64,000 nucleotides of DNA from Rathayibacter sp. VKM Ac-2856 (GCF_013205055.1 NZ_JABMLF010000001.1:868001-932000), one strand, 5' to 3'. Shown: positions 54,225 through 63,740, counted from the stretch's first letter. Notes: generated from the sequence alone by a model not told the origin. A program made the numbers and translations.

Positions 54225-55043
54225 GTGTCCACCGCTCCCCCAGCGCCCGCCCAGTCCCGGCGCCGGATCGGGGTCGAGATCCTGCTGGTCCTCGGCCTCT
54301 CGCTCGGCGCCTCGGCCGTCTACTCCGTCGTCTCGATCACGAACAAGCTGACCCGCTCCGTCGCGCTCGGGCAGCAGTCGACGACGATCAACGGGGCGCT
54401 GAGCGACCGGCCGGCCTTCGACCTGATCTACCAGCTGCTGGCCCTGTTCTTCGACCTCGTGCCGGTGCTGCTCTGCGTCTTCCTGCTCTGGCAGAGCGGA
54501 CCGCGTCCGCTCGGGCGGCTCGGACTGGATCTCCGCCGGCCGCTCGGCGACCTCGGGACCGGGACGGTGCTCGCGGTGGCCATCGGCGCGCCCGGCATCG
54601 GCCTCTACGCGCTCGGGCGGGCCCTCGGGATCACCGTCGCGGTCGTCGCGTCGCCGCTGGACGCCTACTGGTGGACCGTCCCGGTGCTCGTGCTCTCCGC
54701 GATCCGGGCAGGGGTGCAGGAGGAGGTCATCATGATCGGCTACCTCTTCGCCCGGCTGGGCGACCTCGGCTGGGGTCGCTGGCGGATCCTGTTCGCGAGC
54801 GCGCTGCTGCGTGGCAGCTACCACCTGTACCAGGGCATCGGGCCGTTCATCGGCAACGTGATCATGGGCGTGGTCTTCGGGCTGTTCTACCAGCGCTTCG
54901 GGCGCACGCTGCCGCTGGTGATCGCGCACTCGATCATCGACGTCGTGTCGTTCGTGGGCTATCCGCTCGCGGTCGCGCTCTGGCCGGAGCTCTTCGCGGC
55001 GCCGACCCCGACCGCGACTCCCTCCGTCACGCCGACGCCCTGA
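54225..55043 (+). CDS. CPBP family intramembrane metalloprotease
   Basis: 272 residues, about seven membrane helices. The CPBP (Abi/CAAX protease and bacteriocin-processing) motifs are visible: EE in AIRAGVQEEVIMIGYLFARL, the H-x-x-Y-like FASALLRGSYHLYQGIGPFI and the last His in LPLVIAHSIIDVVSFVG. Function in bacteria varies; some give bacteriocin self-immunity or membrane-protein processing. Start GTG 54225 follows GGAAGAGG; an in-frame ATG at 54150 would add an unsupported 25 residues. C-terminal tail is Thr/Pro-rich. Confidence 0.85.
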   Translation: MSTAPPAPAQSRRRIGVEILLVLGLSLGASAVYSVVSITNKLTRSVALGQQSTTINGALSDRPAFDLIYQLLALFFDLVPVLLCVFLLWQSGPRPLGRLGLDLRRPLGDLGTGTVLAVAIGAPGIGLYALGRALGITVAVVASPLDAYWWTVPVLVLSAIRAGVQEEVIMIGYLFARLGDLGWGRWRILFASALLRGSYHLYQGIGPFIGNVIMGVVFGLFYQRFGRTLPLVIAHSIIDVVSFVGYPLAVALWPELFAAPTPTATPSVTPTP

Positions 55044-55065
55044 CCCCGCTCCGCAGGGAGGCTGA

Positions 55066-55132
55066 GCAGCCGATCCGTCGCGTGCAGTCGTGTCGAGAGA
55101 GCGGACACGACCGTCCGCGACGGATCGGCTGC
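55066..55132. terminator. Long hairpin between convergent genes
   Basis: Perfect outer arms of 17 bp (55066-55082 and 55116-55132, GCAGCCGATCCGTCGCG and complement), with an inner 8-bp hairpin GTCGTGTC/GACACGAC (55087-55094, 55104-55111). Between the CPBP gene (plus) and gcvP (minus), ending 19 nt from the gcvP stop. It should end transcription from both sides. Confidence 0.8.
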
Positions 55133-55151
55133 AGCGGGCGTCAGGCGCGGA

Positions 55152-58037
55152 TCAGGCGAAGGCCTCGATCGGCGGGCAGGCGCAGACGAGGTTGCGGTCG
55201 CCGAAGGCCTGGTCGACGCGGCGGACCGGCGGCCAGTACTTGCCGCGCACCAGCGAGCGGACCGGGTAGACGGCCTCCTCGCGGCTGTACGGGTGCGACC
55301 ACTCGGCGTCGACGAGGCACTCCGCGGTGTGCGGGGCGTTGCGGAGCGGGTTGTCGTCCACCGGCCACTCGCCCGCGCCCACGCGGTCGGCCTCGGCCTT
55401 GATGCCGATCATCGCGTCGATGAAGCGGTCGATCTCGGCGAGGTCCTCGCTCTCGGTCGGCTCGACCATCAGCGTCCCCGCGACGGGGAAGCTCATCGTC
55501 GGCGCGTGGAAGCCGTAGTCGACGAGGCGCTTGGCGACGTCGTCCACGGTCACCCCGGTGGCCGCGGTGAGCGGGCGGATGTCGAGGATGCACTCGTGCG
55601 CGACGAGACCGCTGCCGCCGGTGTAGAGCACCGGGTAGTGCTCACGGAGGCGCGCGGCGACGTAGTTGGCCGAGAGGACGGCGGCGCCGGTGGCGGCGCG
55701 CAGCCCCTCCTCGCCCATCATGCGGGCGTAGGCCCACGAGATCGGCAGGATGCCGGGGCTGCCGTAGGGCGCCGCCGAGACGGGCGCGCCGCCGTGGACG
55801 ACGCTCTCGCCGTGCTGGCCGACGGAGTGCTCGAGCCGCTGCGCGAGCGGGTGGCCCGGCAGGAACGGCGCGAGGTGCGCCTTCGCCGCGACGGGCCCGA
55901 CACCGGGGCCGCCGCCGCCGTGCGGGATGCAGAACGTCTTGTGCAGGTTGAGGTGCGAGACGTCGCCGCCGAAGTCGCCGAAGCGGGCGAAGCCGAGCAG
56001 CGCGTTGAGGTTCGCGCCGTCGACGTAGACCTGGCCGCCGGCCTCGTGCACGAGGCGGCAGATCTCGGCGACCTCGTGCTCGTAGACGCCGTGGGTGGAC
56101 GGGTAGGTGATCATCAGCGCGGCGAGGCCCTCGGCGTGCTCGGCGATCTTGGCGCGGAGGTCGTCGAGGTCGACGTTGCCGAGCTCGTCGCAGGCGACGA
56201 CGACGACGCGCATCCCGGCGAGGACGGCGCTGGCCGCGTTCGTCCCGTGCGCGCTCGAGGGGATGAGGCAGACGGTGCGCGCCTCGTCGCCGCGCGAGCG
56301 GTGGTAGCCGCGGATCGCGAGGAGGCCGGCGAGCTCGCCCTGCGAGCCGGCGTTCGGCTGCAGGGAGACGGAGTCGTAGCCGGTGAGGTGCGCCAGCCAG
56401 CGCTCGAGCTGGTCGACCAGGGCGAGGGAGCCCTGGACGTCGGCCTCGGGCGCGAAGGGGTGCAGGTCGGCGAACTCGGGCCAGCTGACGGCCTCCATCT
56501 CGGCGGCCGCGTTGAGCTTCATCGTGCAGGAGCCGAGCGGGATCATGCCGCGGTCCAGCGCGTAGTCGGCGTCGGCGAGGCGCTTGAGGTAGCGCATCAT
56601 CGAGGTCTCGCTGCGGTGCGTGTTGAAGACCGGGTGCACCAGGAACGGGGTGGTCCGCTCGAGCGCGCCCGGGATGCTGCGCGACGCGCCGGCGAGGACG
56701 CCGTGCTCGGAGTCCAGGTCGCCGATCGCGACGGCGACCGCGACGACCTCCTCCGGGGTGACGGTCTCGTCGAGCGCGACCGCGACGGTGTCGGCGTCGA
56801 CGAGGCGCAGATCGAAGCCGGCCTCGCGGGCGCGGGCGACGGCGGCCTCCGCCCCCTGCGGGACGACGACCGCGACGGTGTCGAAGAAGTCGGCGTGCCG
56901 GAGCGCATGCCCGCGGTCGAGCAGGAGCCGCGCCAGCAGCGCCGCGCGGGAGTGCACCCGCTCGGCGATCCGGGCGAGGCCGTCCGGCCCGTGGTAGACC
57001 GCGTACATCGCGGCCATCACGGCGAGCAGGACCTGCGCGGTGCAGATGTTCGAGGTGGCCTTCTCACGGCGGATGTGCTGCTCGCGCGCCTGCAGCGAGA
57101 GCCGGTAGGCGGGGTTGCCGGCCGCGTCCTGGCTGACGCCGACGAGGCGGCCGGGCAGCTGGCGCTCGAGACCCTTGCGAACGGCGAGGTAGCCGGCGTG
57201 CGGTCCGCCGAAGCCCATCGGGACGCCGAAGCGCTGCGTGGTGCCGACGGCGACGTCCGCGCCCAGCTCGCCCGGCGAGCGGACGAGGGTGAGCGCGAGG
57301 AGGTCGGCGGCGACGATCGCGAGACCGCCGTGCGCCTTGACCGCGCCGAGGACGGCGGAGGGGTCCCAGAGGTGACCGGAGGCGCCCGGGTACTGCACGA
57401 GCGCGCCGAAGGACTCGGGGACGTCGTCCGCGTCGGTGCGCGAGAGCGGCAGCTCGACGATGCGGATGCCCACCGCCTCCGCCCGGCCGCGCAGCAGCGC
57501 GAGGGTCTGCGGCAGCGCGTCCGAGTCGACGACGAAGACGTCCGTCTTGGCTTTGGACGCGCGGCGGGCCAGCAGCATCGCCTCGACGACCGCGGTGCCC
57601 TCGTCGAGCATCGACGCACCGGCGGTGTCGAGCCCGGTGAGGTCGGCGACCATCGTCTGGAAGTTGATCAGCGCCTCGAGACGGCCCTGGGAGATCTCGG
57701 GCTGGTAGGGCGTGTAGGCCGTGTACCAGCTCGGGTTCTCGAGGACGTTGCGCTTGATCACGGCCGGGGTCAGCGTGCCGTGGTAGCCGAGCCCGATCAG
57801 CGGGCGGCGGACTGTGTTGCGCGCGGCGAGGGCGCGGAGCTCGGCCAGGGCCTCGGTCTCGGTGGCGGGCGCAGGGAGCACCGGCGCGAGATCGCGGACG
57901 TGGATCGACTCGGGGACGGCGGCCTCGACCAGTGCGTCGACGGAGTCGTAGCCGAGGGCCGCGAGCATCGTGCGCTGGGCGTCGGCGTCGGTCCCGATGT
58001 GGCGGGACTCGAACTCTCCGGGGGTGCGGACCGACAT
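55152..58037 (-). CDS. gcvP: Glycine dehydrogenase (aminomethyl-transferring), P-protein
   Basis: 961 residues, full-length single-chain P-protein. It decarboxylates glycine with PLP and passes the aminomethyl group to lipoyl-GcvH. The N-half starts [20 protein letters not shown] with [16 protein letters not shown]; the PLP lysine is in [20 protein letters not shown]. Adjacent to the gcvH stop with no spacer. The mRNA begins at the glycine riboswitch upstream of gcvT. Confidence 0.97.
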   Translation of the reverse strand: MSVRTPGEFESRHIGTDADAQRTMLAALGYDSVDALVEAAVPESIHVRDLAPVLPAPATETEALAELRALAARNTVRRPLIGLGYHGTLTPAVIKRNVLENPSWYTAYTPYQPEISQGRLEALINFQTMVADLTGLDTAGASMLDEGTAVVEAMLLARRASKAKTDVFVVDSDALPQTLALLRGRAEAVGIRIVELPLSRTDADDVPESFGALVQYPGASGHLWDPSAVLGAVKAHGGLAIVAADLLALTLVRSPGELGADVAVGTTQRFGVPMGFGGPHAGYLAVRKGLERQLPGRLVGVSQDAAGNPAYRLSLQAREQHIRREKATSNICTAQVLLAVMAAMYAVYHGPDGLARIAERVHSRAALLARLLLDRGHALRHADFFDTVAVVVPQGAEAAVARAREAGFDLRLVDADTVAVALDETVTPEEVVAVAVAIGDLDSEHGVLAGASRSIPGALERTTPFLVHPVFNTHRSETSMMRYLKRLADADYALDRGMIPLGSCTMKLNAAAEMEAVSWPEFADLHPFAPEADVQGSLALVDQLERWLAHLTGYDSVSLQPNAGSQGELAGLLAIRGYHRSRGDEARTVCLIPSSAHGTNAASAVLAGMRVVVVACDELGNVDLDDLRAKIAEHAEGLAALMITYPSTHGVYEHEVAEICRLVHEAGGQVYVDGANLNALLGFARFGDFGGDVSHLNLHKTFCIPHGGGGPGVGPVAAKAHLAPFLPGHPLAQRLEHSVGQHGESVVHGGAPVSAAPYGSPGILPISWAYARMMGEEGLRAATGAAVLSANYVAARLREHYPVLYTGGSGLVAHECILDIRPLTAATGVTVDDVAKRLVDYGFHAPTMSFPVAGTLMVEPTESEDLAEIDRFIDAMIGIKAEADRVGAGEWPVDDNPLRNAPHTAECLVDAEWSHPYSREEAVYPVRSLVRGKYWPPVRRVDQAFGDRNLVCACPPIEAFA

Positions 58038-58412
58038 CTACTCCCCCACCAGCTCGCCGTAGGCGGCGGCGTCGAGCAGGCCGTCGGGCAGCGCGTCGAA
58101 GCGCACCTTGATCAGCCAGCCGTCGCCGAAGGGGTCGGCGTTCACCAGCTCGGGGCTGTCGACGACGGCGGAGTTGGTCTCGAGGACCTCGCCGTCGACG
58201 GGGGCGAACAGCTCGCCGACCGACTTGGTCGACTCGATCTCGCCGACGACGGAGCCGCCCTCGACGCGGGTGCCCGCCTCGGGAAGCTCGACGAAGACGA
58301 CGTCGCCGAGCTTGTCGGCGGCGTAGGCGGTGATGCCGACGGTCGCGGTCTCGCCCTCGACCAGGATCCACTCGTGGTCGGAGGTGTACTGGAGCTCGGT
58401 GGGAACGGCCAT
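58038..58412 (-). CDS. gcvH: Glycine cleavage system H protein
   Basis: 124 residues. The lipoyl-attachment lysine is in [20 protein letters not shown], and the start [20 protein letters not shown] is the typical N-terminus. It carries the aminomethyl intermediate between the P, T and L proteins. ATG 58412 lies 2 nt after the gcvT stop; the gene abuts gcvP. Confidence 0.97.
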   Translation of the reverse strand: MAVPTELQYTSDHEWILVEGETATVGITAYAADKLGDVVFVELPEAGTRVEGGSVVGEIESTKSVGELFAPVDGEVLETNSAVVDSPELVNADPFGDGWLIKVRFDALPDGLLDAAAYGELVGE

Positions 58413-58414
58413 GG

Positions 58415-59698
58415 TCAGTTCTTCTTTCTGGAGTAGAAGGGGAGCTCGGTGACGGTCATCGGGAGCCGGCTGCCGCGGATGTCGACGGACACGACGCTGC
58501 CGGGCTGGGCGGAGGCGGGCGCGACGTAGGCCATCGCGATCGGGACGCCGAGGGTCGGCGAGAGGACGCCGCTGGTGACGACGCCGATGACGTCGTCGTC
58601 GGGGCCGTGGACGCTGTACTCGGCGCGGGCGGCGCGGCGGCCCTCGCCGATCAGGCCGACGAGCACGGGGGCGTCGCCGGAGGGGCCCTCCTCGCTGGCC
58701 GCGCGGCCGACGAAGTCGATCGGCTTGCCGAGGGCGACGACGCGGCCGAGGCCGGCCTGCGCCGGGAAGACGTCGCGGGAGAGCTCGTGGCCGTAGAGCG
58801 GCATGCCGGCCTCGAGGCGGAGGGTGTCGCGCGCGGCGAGCCCGGCGGGGACGAGGCCCGCGCCGGCGCCGGTCTCGGCGAGCGCCTCCCAGAGCGCGGG
58901 CGCGGTGTCCGGGGCGACGTAGATCTCGAAGCCGTCCTCGCCGGTGTAGCCGGTGCGGGCGATCAGGATCGGGTGCGCCTCGAAGGTGGCGGGGACGGCG
59001 CGGTAGTAGCGCAGCTCCTCGAGCAGGCGGGCCGCGTCGTCGGTGTCGAGCACCGACTCCTCGCCCCGGTCGACCTCGATCGCGAGCCCCTGCACGTTCT
59101 GCAGGATCTCGAGCGAGCGCGGGCCCTGGATCGCGATCAGCGCGACGTCGTCGCTCTCGTCGAAGAGCTCGCACTCGAACATCGCGGTGCGGTCGCGCAG
59201 CTGCTCGGCGACGACGTGGCGGTTGGCCGCGTTCGCGACGACCATGAAGCGGTCCTCGCCGGTGCGGTAGACGACGAGGTCGTCGATCACGCCGCCGGTG
59301 CGGTCGAGCAGCAGCGTGTACTTCGCCCGGCCGACGGCGACGGCGGAGAGGTCGCTCGCGAGCGCGTAGTCGAGGGCGTCCACCGCCTCGGGGCCGACGA
59401 CGAGGATCTCGCCCATGTGGGAGAGGTCGAAGAGGCCGGCCGCGGTGCGGACGGCGTGGTGCTCGGCGAGGTCGCCGGTGTAGCGGACGGGCATCCACCA
59501 GCCGGCGAAGTCGGTGAAGGAGGCGCCGGCGGCCACGTGCACGTCGTGCAGGGGCGAGCGGCGGGGCTCGGTGCTCGGCGCCGTGGCGTCGGGCGAGTCG
59601 ATCTCGATGCCGCCGGACTCGGGCGCGCCGCCGTCGGCCGTGCGGGCGTCGACGGTGTCGTCGACAGGGGTCTCGTCGACAGAGTTTTCTTCGGACAT
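58415..59698 (-). CDS. gcvT: Aminomethyltransferase (glycine cleavage T protein) with acidic extension
   Basis: 427 residues. The T-protein core starts at about residue 52 ([20 protein letters not shown]) and has [39 protein letters not shown] and [20 protein letters not shown]. It takes the methylene group to tetrahydrofolate. The first 50 residues are acidic, with Thr/Asp/Glu/Gly ([24 protein letters not shown]), and have no counterpart in the usual family start. ATG 59698 lies behind GGAGAACTCCC. First gene of the riboswitch-controlled operon gcvT-gcvH-gcvP. Confidence 0.95.
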   Translation of the reverse strand: MSEENSVDETPVDDTVDARTADGGAPESGGIEIDSPDATAPSTEPRRSPLHDVHVAAGASFTDFAGWWMPVRYTGDLAEHHAVRTAAGLFDLSHMGEILVVGPEAVDALDYALASDLSAVAVGRAKYTLLLDRTGGVIDDLVVYRTGEDRFMVVANAANRHVVAEQLRDRTAMFECELFDESDDVALIAIQGPRSLEILQNVQGLAIEVDRGEESVLDTDDAARLLEELRYYRAVPATFEAHPILIARTGYTGEDGFEIYVAPDTAPALWEALAETGAGAGLVPAGLAARDTLRLEAGMPLYGHELSRDVFPAQAGLGRVVALGKPIDFVGRAASEEGPSGDAPVLVGLIGEGRRAARAEYSVHGPDDDVIGVVTSGVLSPTLGVPIAMAYVAPASAQPGSVVSVDIRGSRLPMTVTELPFYSRKKN

Positions 59699-59778
59699 GG
59701 GAGTTCTCCAATTCGTCGCAGTGCTGCGCACGCGCCCGCACAGGTCGGTGATGCGTGGCACAGCAGTGCCGTGGGAAC

Positions 59779-59965
59779 TCCCCCTCTGTCGTGGTGCCTG
59801 AGAGATTCACGGCGCCCCTCGCGGAGCGCTCGCTTTCACCATCGGCGGATCCTCGAGCGGATCGCTTTCCAGAGTGGCCAGTTCGACGCGGTACAAGACC
59901 TGAGAGATTGGCGGGGAGGCTTGCTCCTTCGGTGCCGACCGGAGTCGGCTCTCCCGCGTCGCGTA
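59779..59965 (-). ncRNA. Tandem glycine riboswitch (two aptamers)
   Basis: On the minus strand two aptamers follow each other. The first has GGGAGAGCC..., GCACCGAAGGAGCAA, and CAATCTCTCAGGTCTTG; the second has CTCTGGAAAGC..., GGTGAAAGCGAGC, CTCCGCGAGG, and GAATCTCTCAGGCACC, ending ACAGAGGGGG. The repeated CTCTCAGG, the CCGAAGGAGCAA and the terminal ACAGAGGGG are the hallmarks of the gcvT element. It lies 80 nt upstream of gcvT, whose operon degrades glycine, so glycine binding should turn expression on. The 3' edge GGGAGTTC (59782-59775) can pair with GAACTCCC at the gcvT start (59706-59699). Confidence 0.95.
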
Positions 59966-59992
59966 TGCGGCCCGGTATTCGGTTGTCCGCTC

Positions 59993-59998
59993 ACCCTA
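59993..59998 (-). promoter_or_regulatory. -10 box of the gcv operon
   Basis: TAGGGT on the minus strand about 30 nt before the first aptamer. The -35 region is not a clear match; GGGACA is about 19 nt upstream and overlaps the arm of the 26-bp inverted repeat. Confidence 0.5.
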
Positions 59999-60020
59999 GC
60001 GGTCGGGTGCGCGCGCTGTC

Positions 60021-60095
60021 CCCCCGCCGCGAGATGCCACTTGTGCTCGGATTCGTCGGCGTGTCGCGTGCACAAGTGGCATCTCGCGGCGGGGG
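60021..60095. repeat. Perfect 26-bp inverted repeat
   Basis: Left arm 60021-60046 and right arm 60070-60095 are exact complements over 26 bp, beginning CCCCCGCCGCGAGATGCCAC, with a 23-nt loop. It lies between the divergent gcv and nrtR promoters, so it is not in the place of a terminator for either. Content unlike the repeat family at loci A-D. Confidence 0.92.
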
Positions 60096-60126
60096 AACGG
60101 GCGTGGGGACACAGGCGCGAGTCGGG

Positions 60127-60175
60127 TTGGTGTTCGGGTCGGGGTGACACTAAGGTGGGGCGTGCAGTTAGGGTC
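60127..60175 (+). promoter_or_regulatory. nrtR-nadABC promoter and probable NrtR operator
   Basis: TTGGTG (60127-60132), 18 nt, TAAGGT (60151-60156) form a plausible promoter. The inverted repeat GACACTAA (60146-60153) and TTAGGGTC (60168-60175), 7 of 8 bases complementary with a 14-nt spacer, covers the -10 box and the start point. NAD-operon autorepression by NrtR is known in other bacteria; that this repeat is its site is inferred. Confidence 0.6.
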
Positions 60176-60210
60176 AGGACGACTTTTAGGGGGGGGCCGT
60201 GGAGGCAGCA

Positions 60211-60882
60211 GTGCCGCAGCTCGCGGTGTCGACCGTGATCTTCGCGCTGCGCCCGCACCCGGAGACCGGGGCCGCGACCGTGTGGATCCCCGCGGTCCGC
60301 CGCCTCCGCGACCCGTACCGCGGGCTCTGGGCCCTCCCGGGCGGCCCGCTCCGGCCCGACGAGGACCTCGCCGAGGCGGCCCGGCGGACCCTGCGCGAGA
60401 CGACGGGCCTCGCTCCCCGCTACCTCGAGCAGCTCTACGCCGTCGGCGGCACCGAGCGCTCCCGCGGCGAGCGCCGCGTCGTGTCGATCGTCTACTGGGC
60501 GCTGGTGCGCACCTCCGAGGCCGACGAGGCGATCGTGGACGAGAACGTCGCCTGGCTGTGCACCGATCTGCTGCCGGAGCTCGCCTTCGATCACGGGCTG
60601 ATCGTCGACTACGCCCTCTGGCGGCTGCGCAACAAGATGGAGTACTCCCGCATCGCGCAGGCCTTCCTCGGCGAGACGTTCACGCTCGCCCAGCTGCGCG
60701 AGGTGCACGAGGCCGTCCTGCAGAAGCCCCTCGACCCGGCGAACTTCCGCCGGACGATCGAGGCCTCCAAGACCGTGGTGCCGACCGAGCAGCGGCTGAC
60801 GGGCACCCGTCACCGCCCGCCGCGCCTGTACCGCTACGACGGGTCCGTGGCACTCGTCGACAACGGGCCGCTGCCGGTCTAG
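60211..60882 (+). CDS. nrtR: NrtR-type NAD-synthesis regulator (Nudix-like plus winged helix)
   Basis: About 223 residues. The N-terminal Nudix-like domain (VSTVIFALRPHPETGAATVW, GLWALPGGPLRPDEDLAEAA) has a degenerate Nudix box, RRTLRETTGL in place of R-E-U-x-E-E, so hydrolase activity is unlikely. The C-terminal half has the NrtR winged-helix (LRNKMEYSRIAQAFLGETFT, then LREVHEAVLQKPLDPANFRR). NrtR proteins bind an ADP-ribose-type ligand and repress NAD genes. It lies 46 nt before nadA. GTG 60211 has GGAGG at 5 nt, better than GTG 60199. Confidence 0.85.
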   Translation: MPQLAVSTVIFALRPHPETGAATVWIPAVRRLRDPYRGLWALPGGPLRPDEDLAEAARRTLRETTGLAPRYLEQLYAVGGTERSRGERRVVSIVYWALVRTSEADEAIVDENVAWLCTDLLPELAFDHGLIVDYALWRLRNKMEYSRIAQAFLGETFTLAQLREVHEAVLQKPLDPANFRRTIEASKTVVPTEQRLTGTRHRPPRLYRYDGSVALVDNGPLPV

Positions 60883-60928
60883 CCCCGGCCGCCGCCCCCG
60901 TCCGCACCGCACCATCCGAGGAGACACC

Positions 60929-62236
60929 GTGACATCGGTCGACAGCACCAGCCAGCTCATCGAGCGCGGAGCGCCGGGCGAGACCTGCGCGCCCGAGCTC
61001 GCCGACGCGCCCTGGTCGTTCGACCTCGGCTTCCCCGCCTACGGCCCCGGCGCCTCCCAGGCCGACCCGATCCCGGCCGCGTCGCCGGTGCAGGGCCGGC
61101 TGCCGGACGAGTACACCTCGGCGAGCGCCGACGAGCTGCACCGCCGCATCCTCGCGGCCAAGGAGACGCTGGGCGAGCGCGTCGTCGTGCTCGGCCACTT
61201 CTACCAGCGCGACGAGGTGGTGCAGTACGCGGACTTCGTCGGCGACTCCTTCCAGCTCGCGAAGGCGGTCGCGAACCGGCCGGACGCCGAGGCCATCGTG
61301 TTCTGCGGCGTGCACTTCATGGCGGAGACGGCCGACATCCTCTCCCGCCCGGATCAGGCCGTGATCCTGCCGAACCTCGCCGCCGGCTGCTCGATGGCCG
61401 ACATGGCGGACATCGACTCGGTCGAGGACGCCTGGGCCGAGCTGACCGAGCTCTACGGCACCGAGCCGGACGCCGACGGCCGAGTGCCGCTGATCCCGGT
61501 GACGTACATGAACTCCTCCGCCGCGCTCAAGGCGTTCTGCGGGCGGAACGGCGGGGTGGTCTGCACCTCGTCGAACGCGACGACGGTGCTGGAGGACGCG
61601 TTCGCGCGCGGTCAGCGGGTCCTCTTCTTCCCGGACCAGCACCTCGGCCGCAACACGGCGAAGGCGATGGGCGTGCCGCTGGAGCGCATGCCGATGTGGA
61701 ATCCGCGGAAGCCGGGCGGCGGCTCGGACGAGGCGACCCTGCTCGACGCGCAGGTCATCCTCTGGCACGGCTTCTGCTCGGTGCACAAGCGCTTCACCGT
61801 CGCGCAGATCGAGCGCGCGCGCCTCGAGCACCCGGACGTCCGCGTGATCGTGCACCCGGAGTGCCCGATGGCGGTCGTCGACGCGGCGGACGAGTACGGC
61901 TCGACCGACTACATCGTGAAGGCGATCCAGGCGGCGCCCGCGGGCAGCACCTTCGCCATCGGCACCGAGATCAACCTGGTGCAGCGCCTCGCGGTGCAGT
62001 ACCCGCAGCACACGATCTTCTGCCTCGACGACGTGGTCTGCCCGTGCTCGACGATGTACCGCATCCACCCGGGCTACCTCGCCTGGGTGCTCGAGGGGCT
62101 GGTCGCGGGGACGGTGCACAACCGGATCTCGGTCGACGACGCGGTGCAGGACCAGGCGCGTGTGGCGCTCGAGCGGATGCTCGCCGCGGTGCCGCCGGCC
62201 GGGCCGGTCGCCCCGACTCCCGCCGCGGGGGTCTGA
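60929..62236 (+). CDS. nadA: Quinolinate synthase
   Basis: 435 residues, long actinobacterial NadA. It condenses iminoaspartate with dihydroxyacetone phosphate to quinolinate using a 4Fe-4S cluster. Seen are RVVVLGHFYQRDEVVQYADF, FCGVHFMAETADIL, PNLAAGCSMADMA, RVIVHPECPMAVVDAADEYG and CLDDVVCPCSTMYRIHPGYL, which together hold the cluster cysteines. GTG 60929 follows CCGAGGAGA. The cluster need fits with mrp elsewhere in the window. Confidence 0.96.
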   Translation: MTSVDSTSQLIERGAPGETCAPELADAPWSFDLGFPAYGPGASQADPIPAASPVQGRLPDEYTSASADELHRRILAAKETLGERVVVLGHFYQRDEVVQYADFVGDSFQLAKAVANRPDAEAIVFCGVHFMAETADILSRPDQAVILPNLAAGCSMADMADIDSVEDAWAELTELYGTEPDADGRVPLIPVTYMNSSAALKAFCGRNGGVVCTSSNATTVLEDAFARGQRVLFFPDQHLGRNTAKAMGVPLERMPMWNPRKPGGGSDEATLLDAQVILWHGFCSVHKRFTVAQIERARLEHPDVRVIVHPECPMAVVDAADEYGSTDYIVKAIQAAPAGSTFAIGTEINLVQRLAVQYPQHTIFCLDDVVCPCSTMYRIHPGYLAWVLEGLVAGTVHNRISVDDAVQDQARVALERMLAAVPPAGPVAPTPAAGV

Positions 62237-62237
62237 C

Positions 62238-63740
62238 GTGACCCGCACGGTCGTGGTCGGCAGCGGGATCGCCGGCCTGGTCGTCGCACTGCTGACCTCG
62301 CGCCGGCACGAGGTCGTCCTCGTCACCAAGGGCGCGCTCGCGGAGTCGAGCACGCGCGCCGCGCAGGGCGGGATCGCGGCCGTCACGACGGACGACGACT
62401 CGGTCGCGCTGCACGTCGAGGACACGCTGACCGCCGGCGCCGGGCTCTGCTCGCGCTCGGCCGTCGAGGTGCTCTGCGCCGAGGGTCCGGCGGCGGTCGC
62501 CGCGCTGATGGCGTGGGGCGTCGGCTTCGACCGCGACGGCGACCGCCTGGCGCGCGGACTCGAGGGCGCGCACTCGCGGCCGCGGATCCTGCACGCGGGC
62601 GGCGACGCGACCGGCTCCGCCATCGAGGAGGCGCTCGTCGCCGCGGTGCGCGCCGCCTCCGTCACCGTGCTCGAGGAGACCGTGCTGGTCGACCTCGTGC
62701 GGACGGGCTCCACCGTCACCGGCGTCGACGTGCTGCGGGAGGGACGGGTCGAGCGGATCGACGCCGACGCGGTCGTCCTCGCCACCGGCGGCGCCGGGCA
62801 GCTCTACCGGCACACGACGAACCCCGCGGTCGCCACCGGCGACGGGCTCGCGGCGGCGCTGCGGGCCGGTGCGCAGACGGCGGACCTGGAGTTCTACCAG
62901 TTCCACCCCACCTCGCTCGCCCTGCCGGGCGGGTTCCTGGTGTCGGAGGCGGTCCGCGGCGAGGGCGCGGTGCTGCGCGACGCCGCGGGCGAGCGCTTCC
63001 TCGTCGGCGTGCACCCGGACGCCGAGCTGGCGCCCCGCGATGTGGTGGCGCGCGCCATCGCCGACCGGATGCGGCTCCAGGGCGGACTGCCGGTGCACCT
63101 CGACGCGCGGGCGATCCCCGCCGACGTGCTCGCGCACCGCTTCCCGACGATCTCCGCCGCCTGCCGCGCGGGCGGGCTCTCGCTCGCTGACGACCTCATT
63201 CCGGTGACGCCGGCCGCGCACTACTGGATGGGCGGGATCGCCACCGACCTCGACGGGCGGACCAGCCTCCCCGGGCTCTTCGCCGTGGGCGAGGTCGCCT
63301 GCACCGGCGTGCACGGCGCGAACCGCCTGGCGTCGAACAGCCTGCTCGAGGGCGTCGTCTTCGCGCGGCGGGTCGCTGCGGCGCTGGACGACGGGTCTCG
63401 GTCCTCGTCCGCCTCGGACGACGCGCCGGCCACCGCCCTCGTGCCGCTCGCCCTCGATCGGGCTCTCCTGCAGGAGACGCTCTGGACGGGCGCCGGGCTC
63501 TCGCGCGACGCCGCGGGCCTCGAGTCGGCCCGCGCCGCGCTGGCCGCCGCCGGCTCCCCCGCGCCGCTGACCCGGGCGGCCCTCGAGGACGCGAACCTCC
63601 GCACCTCCGGACTCGCCCTGATCGACGCCGCCCTGGCCCGCGCCGAATCGCGCGGCGCCCACCGCCGCACCGACCACCCCCACCCCTCGGCGAGCGCCTA
63701 CCGCGTCGCCGGTACGAGAAAGGTCGCCGTCCCGTGCTGA
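62238..63740 (+). CDS. nadB: L-aspartate oxidase
   Basis: 500 residues, FAD enzyme making iminoaspartate for NadA. N-terminal FAD motif VVVGSGIAGLVVALL, then ESSTRAAQGGIAAVT, DLEFYQFHPTSLALPGGFL and the active-site region PAAHYWMGGIATDLDGRTSL and GEVACTGVHGANRLASNSLL. GTG 62238 starts 1 nt after the nadA stop; nadC overlaps by 7 nt. Confidence 0.96.
   Translation: MTRTVVVGSGIAGLVVALLTSRRHEVVLVTKGALAESSTRAAQGGIAAVTTDDDSVALHVEDTLTAGAGLCSRSAVEVLCAEGPAAVAALMAWGVGFDRDGDRLARGLEGAHSRPRILHAGGDATGSAIEEALVAAVRAASVTVLEETVLVDLVRTGSTVTGVDVLREGRVERIDADAVVLATGGAGQLYRHTTNPAVATGDGLAAALRAGAQTADLEFYQFHPTSLALPGGFLVSEAVRGEGAVLRDAAGERFLVGVHPDAELAPRDVVARAIADRMRLQGGLPVHLDARAIPADVLAHRFPTISAACRAGGLSLADDLIPVTPAAHYWMGGIATDLDGRTSLPGLFAVGEVACTGVHGANRLASNSLLEGVVFARRVAAALDDGSRSSSASDDAPATALVPLALDRALLQETLWTGAGLSRDAAGLESARAALAAAGSPAPLTRAALEDANLRTSGLALIDAALARAESRGAHRRTDHPHPSASAYRVAGTRKVAVPC

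Larger units (their letters stand above)
59699..60210. other. 512-nt regulatory region between gcvT and nrtR
   Basis: No gene lies here. In order it contains the gcvT ribosome-site stem partner (59699-59706), the tandem glycine riboswitch (59779-59965), the gcv promoter (-10 at 59998-59993), a perfect 26-bp inverted repeat (60021-60095) and the nrtR promoter with operator (60127-60175). Confidence 0.85.

Noticed and set aside
55293-58436. A 1047-codon plus-strand frame opposite gcvP and gcvH
   Set aside because: Antisense shadow of full-length, well-conserved glycine cleavage genes; no domain or ribosome site.
60211-60882. Active Nudix hydrolase (e.g. ADP-ribose pyrophosphatase)
   Set aside because: The Nudix box lacks key glutamates and the C-terminal half is a winged helix, which with the adjacent nadABC points to NrtR.
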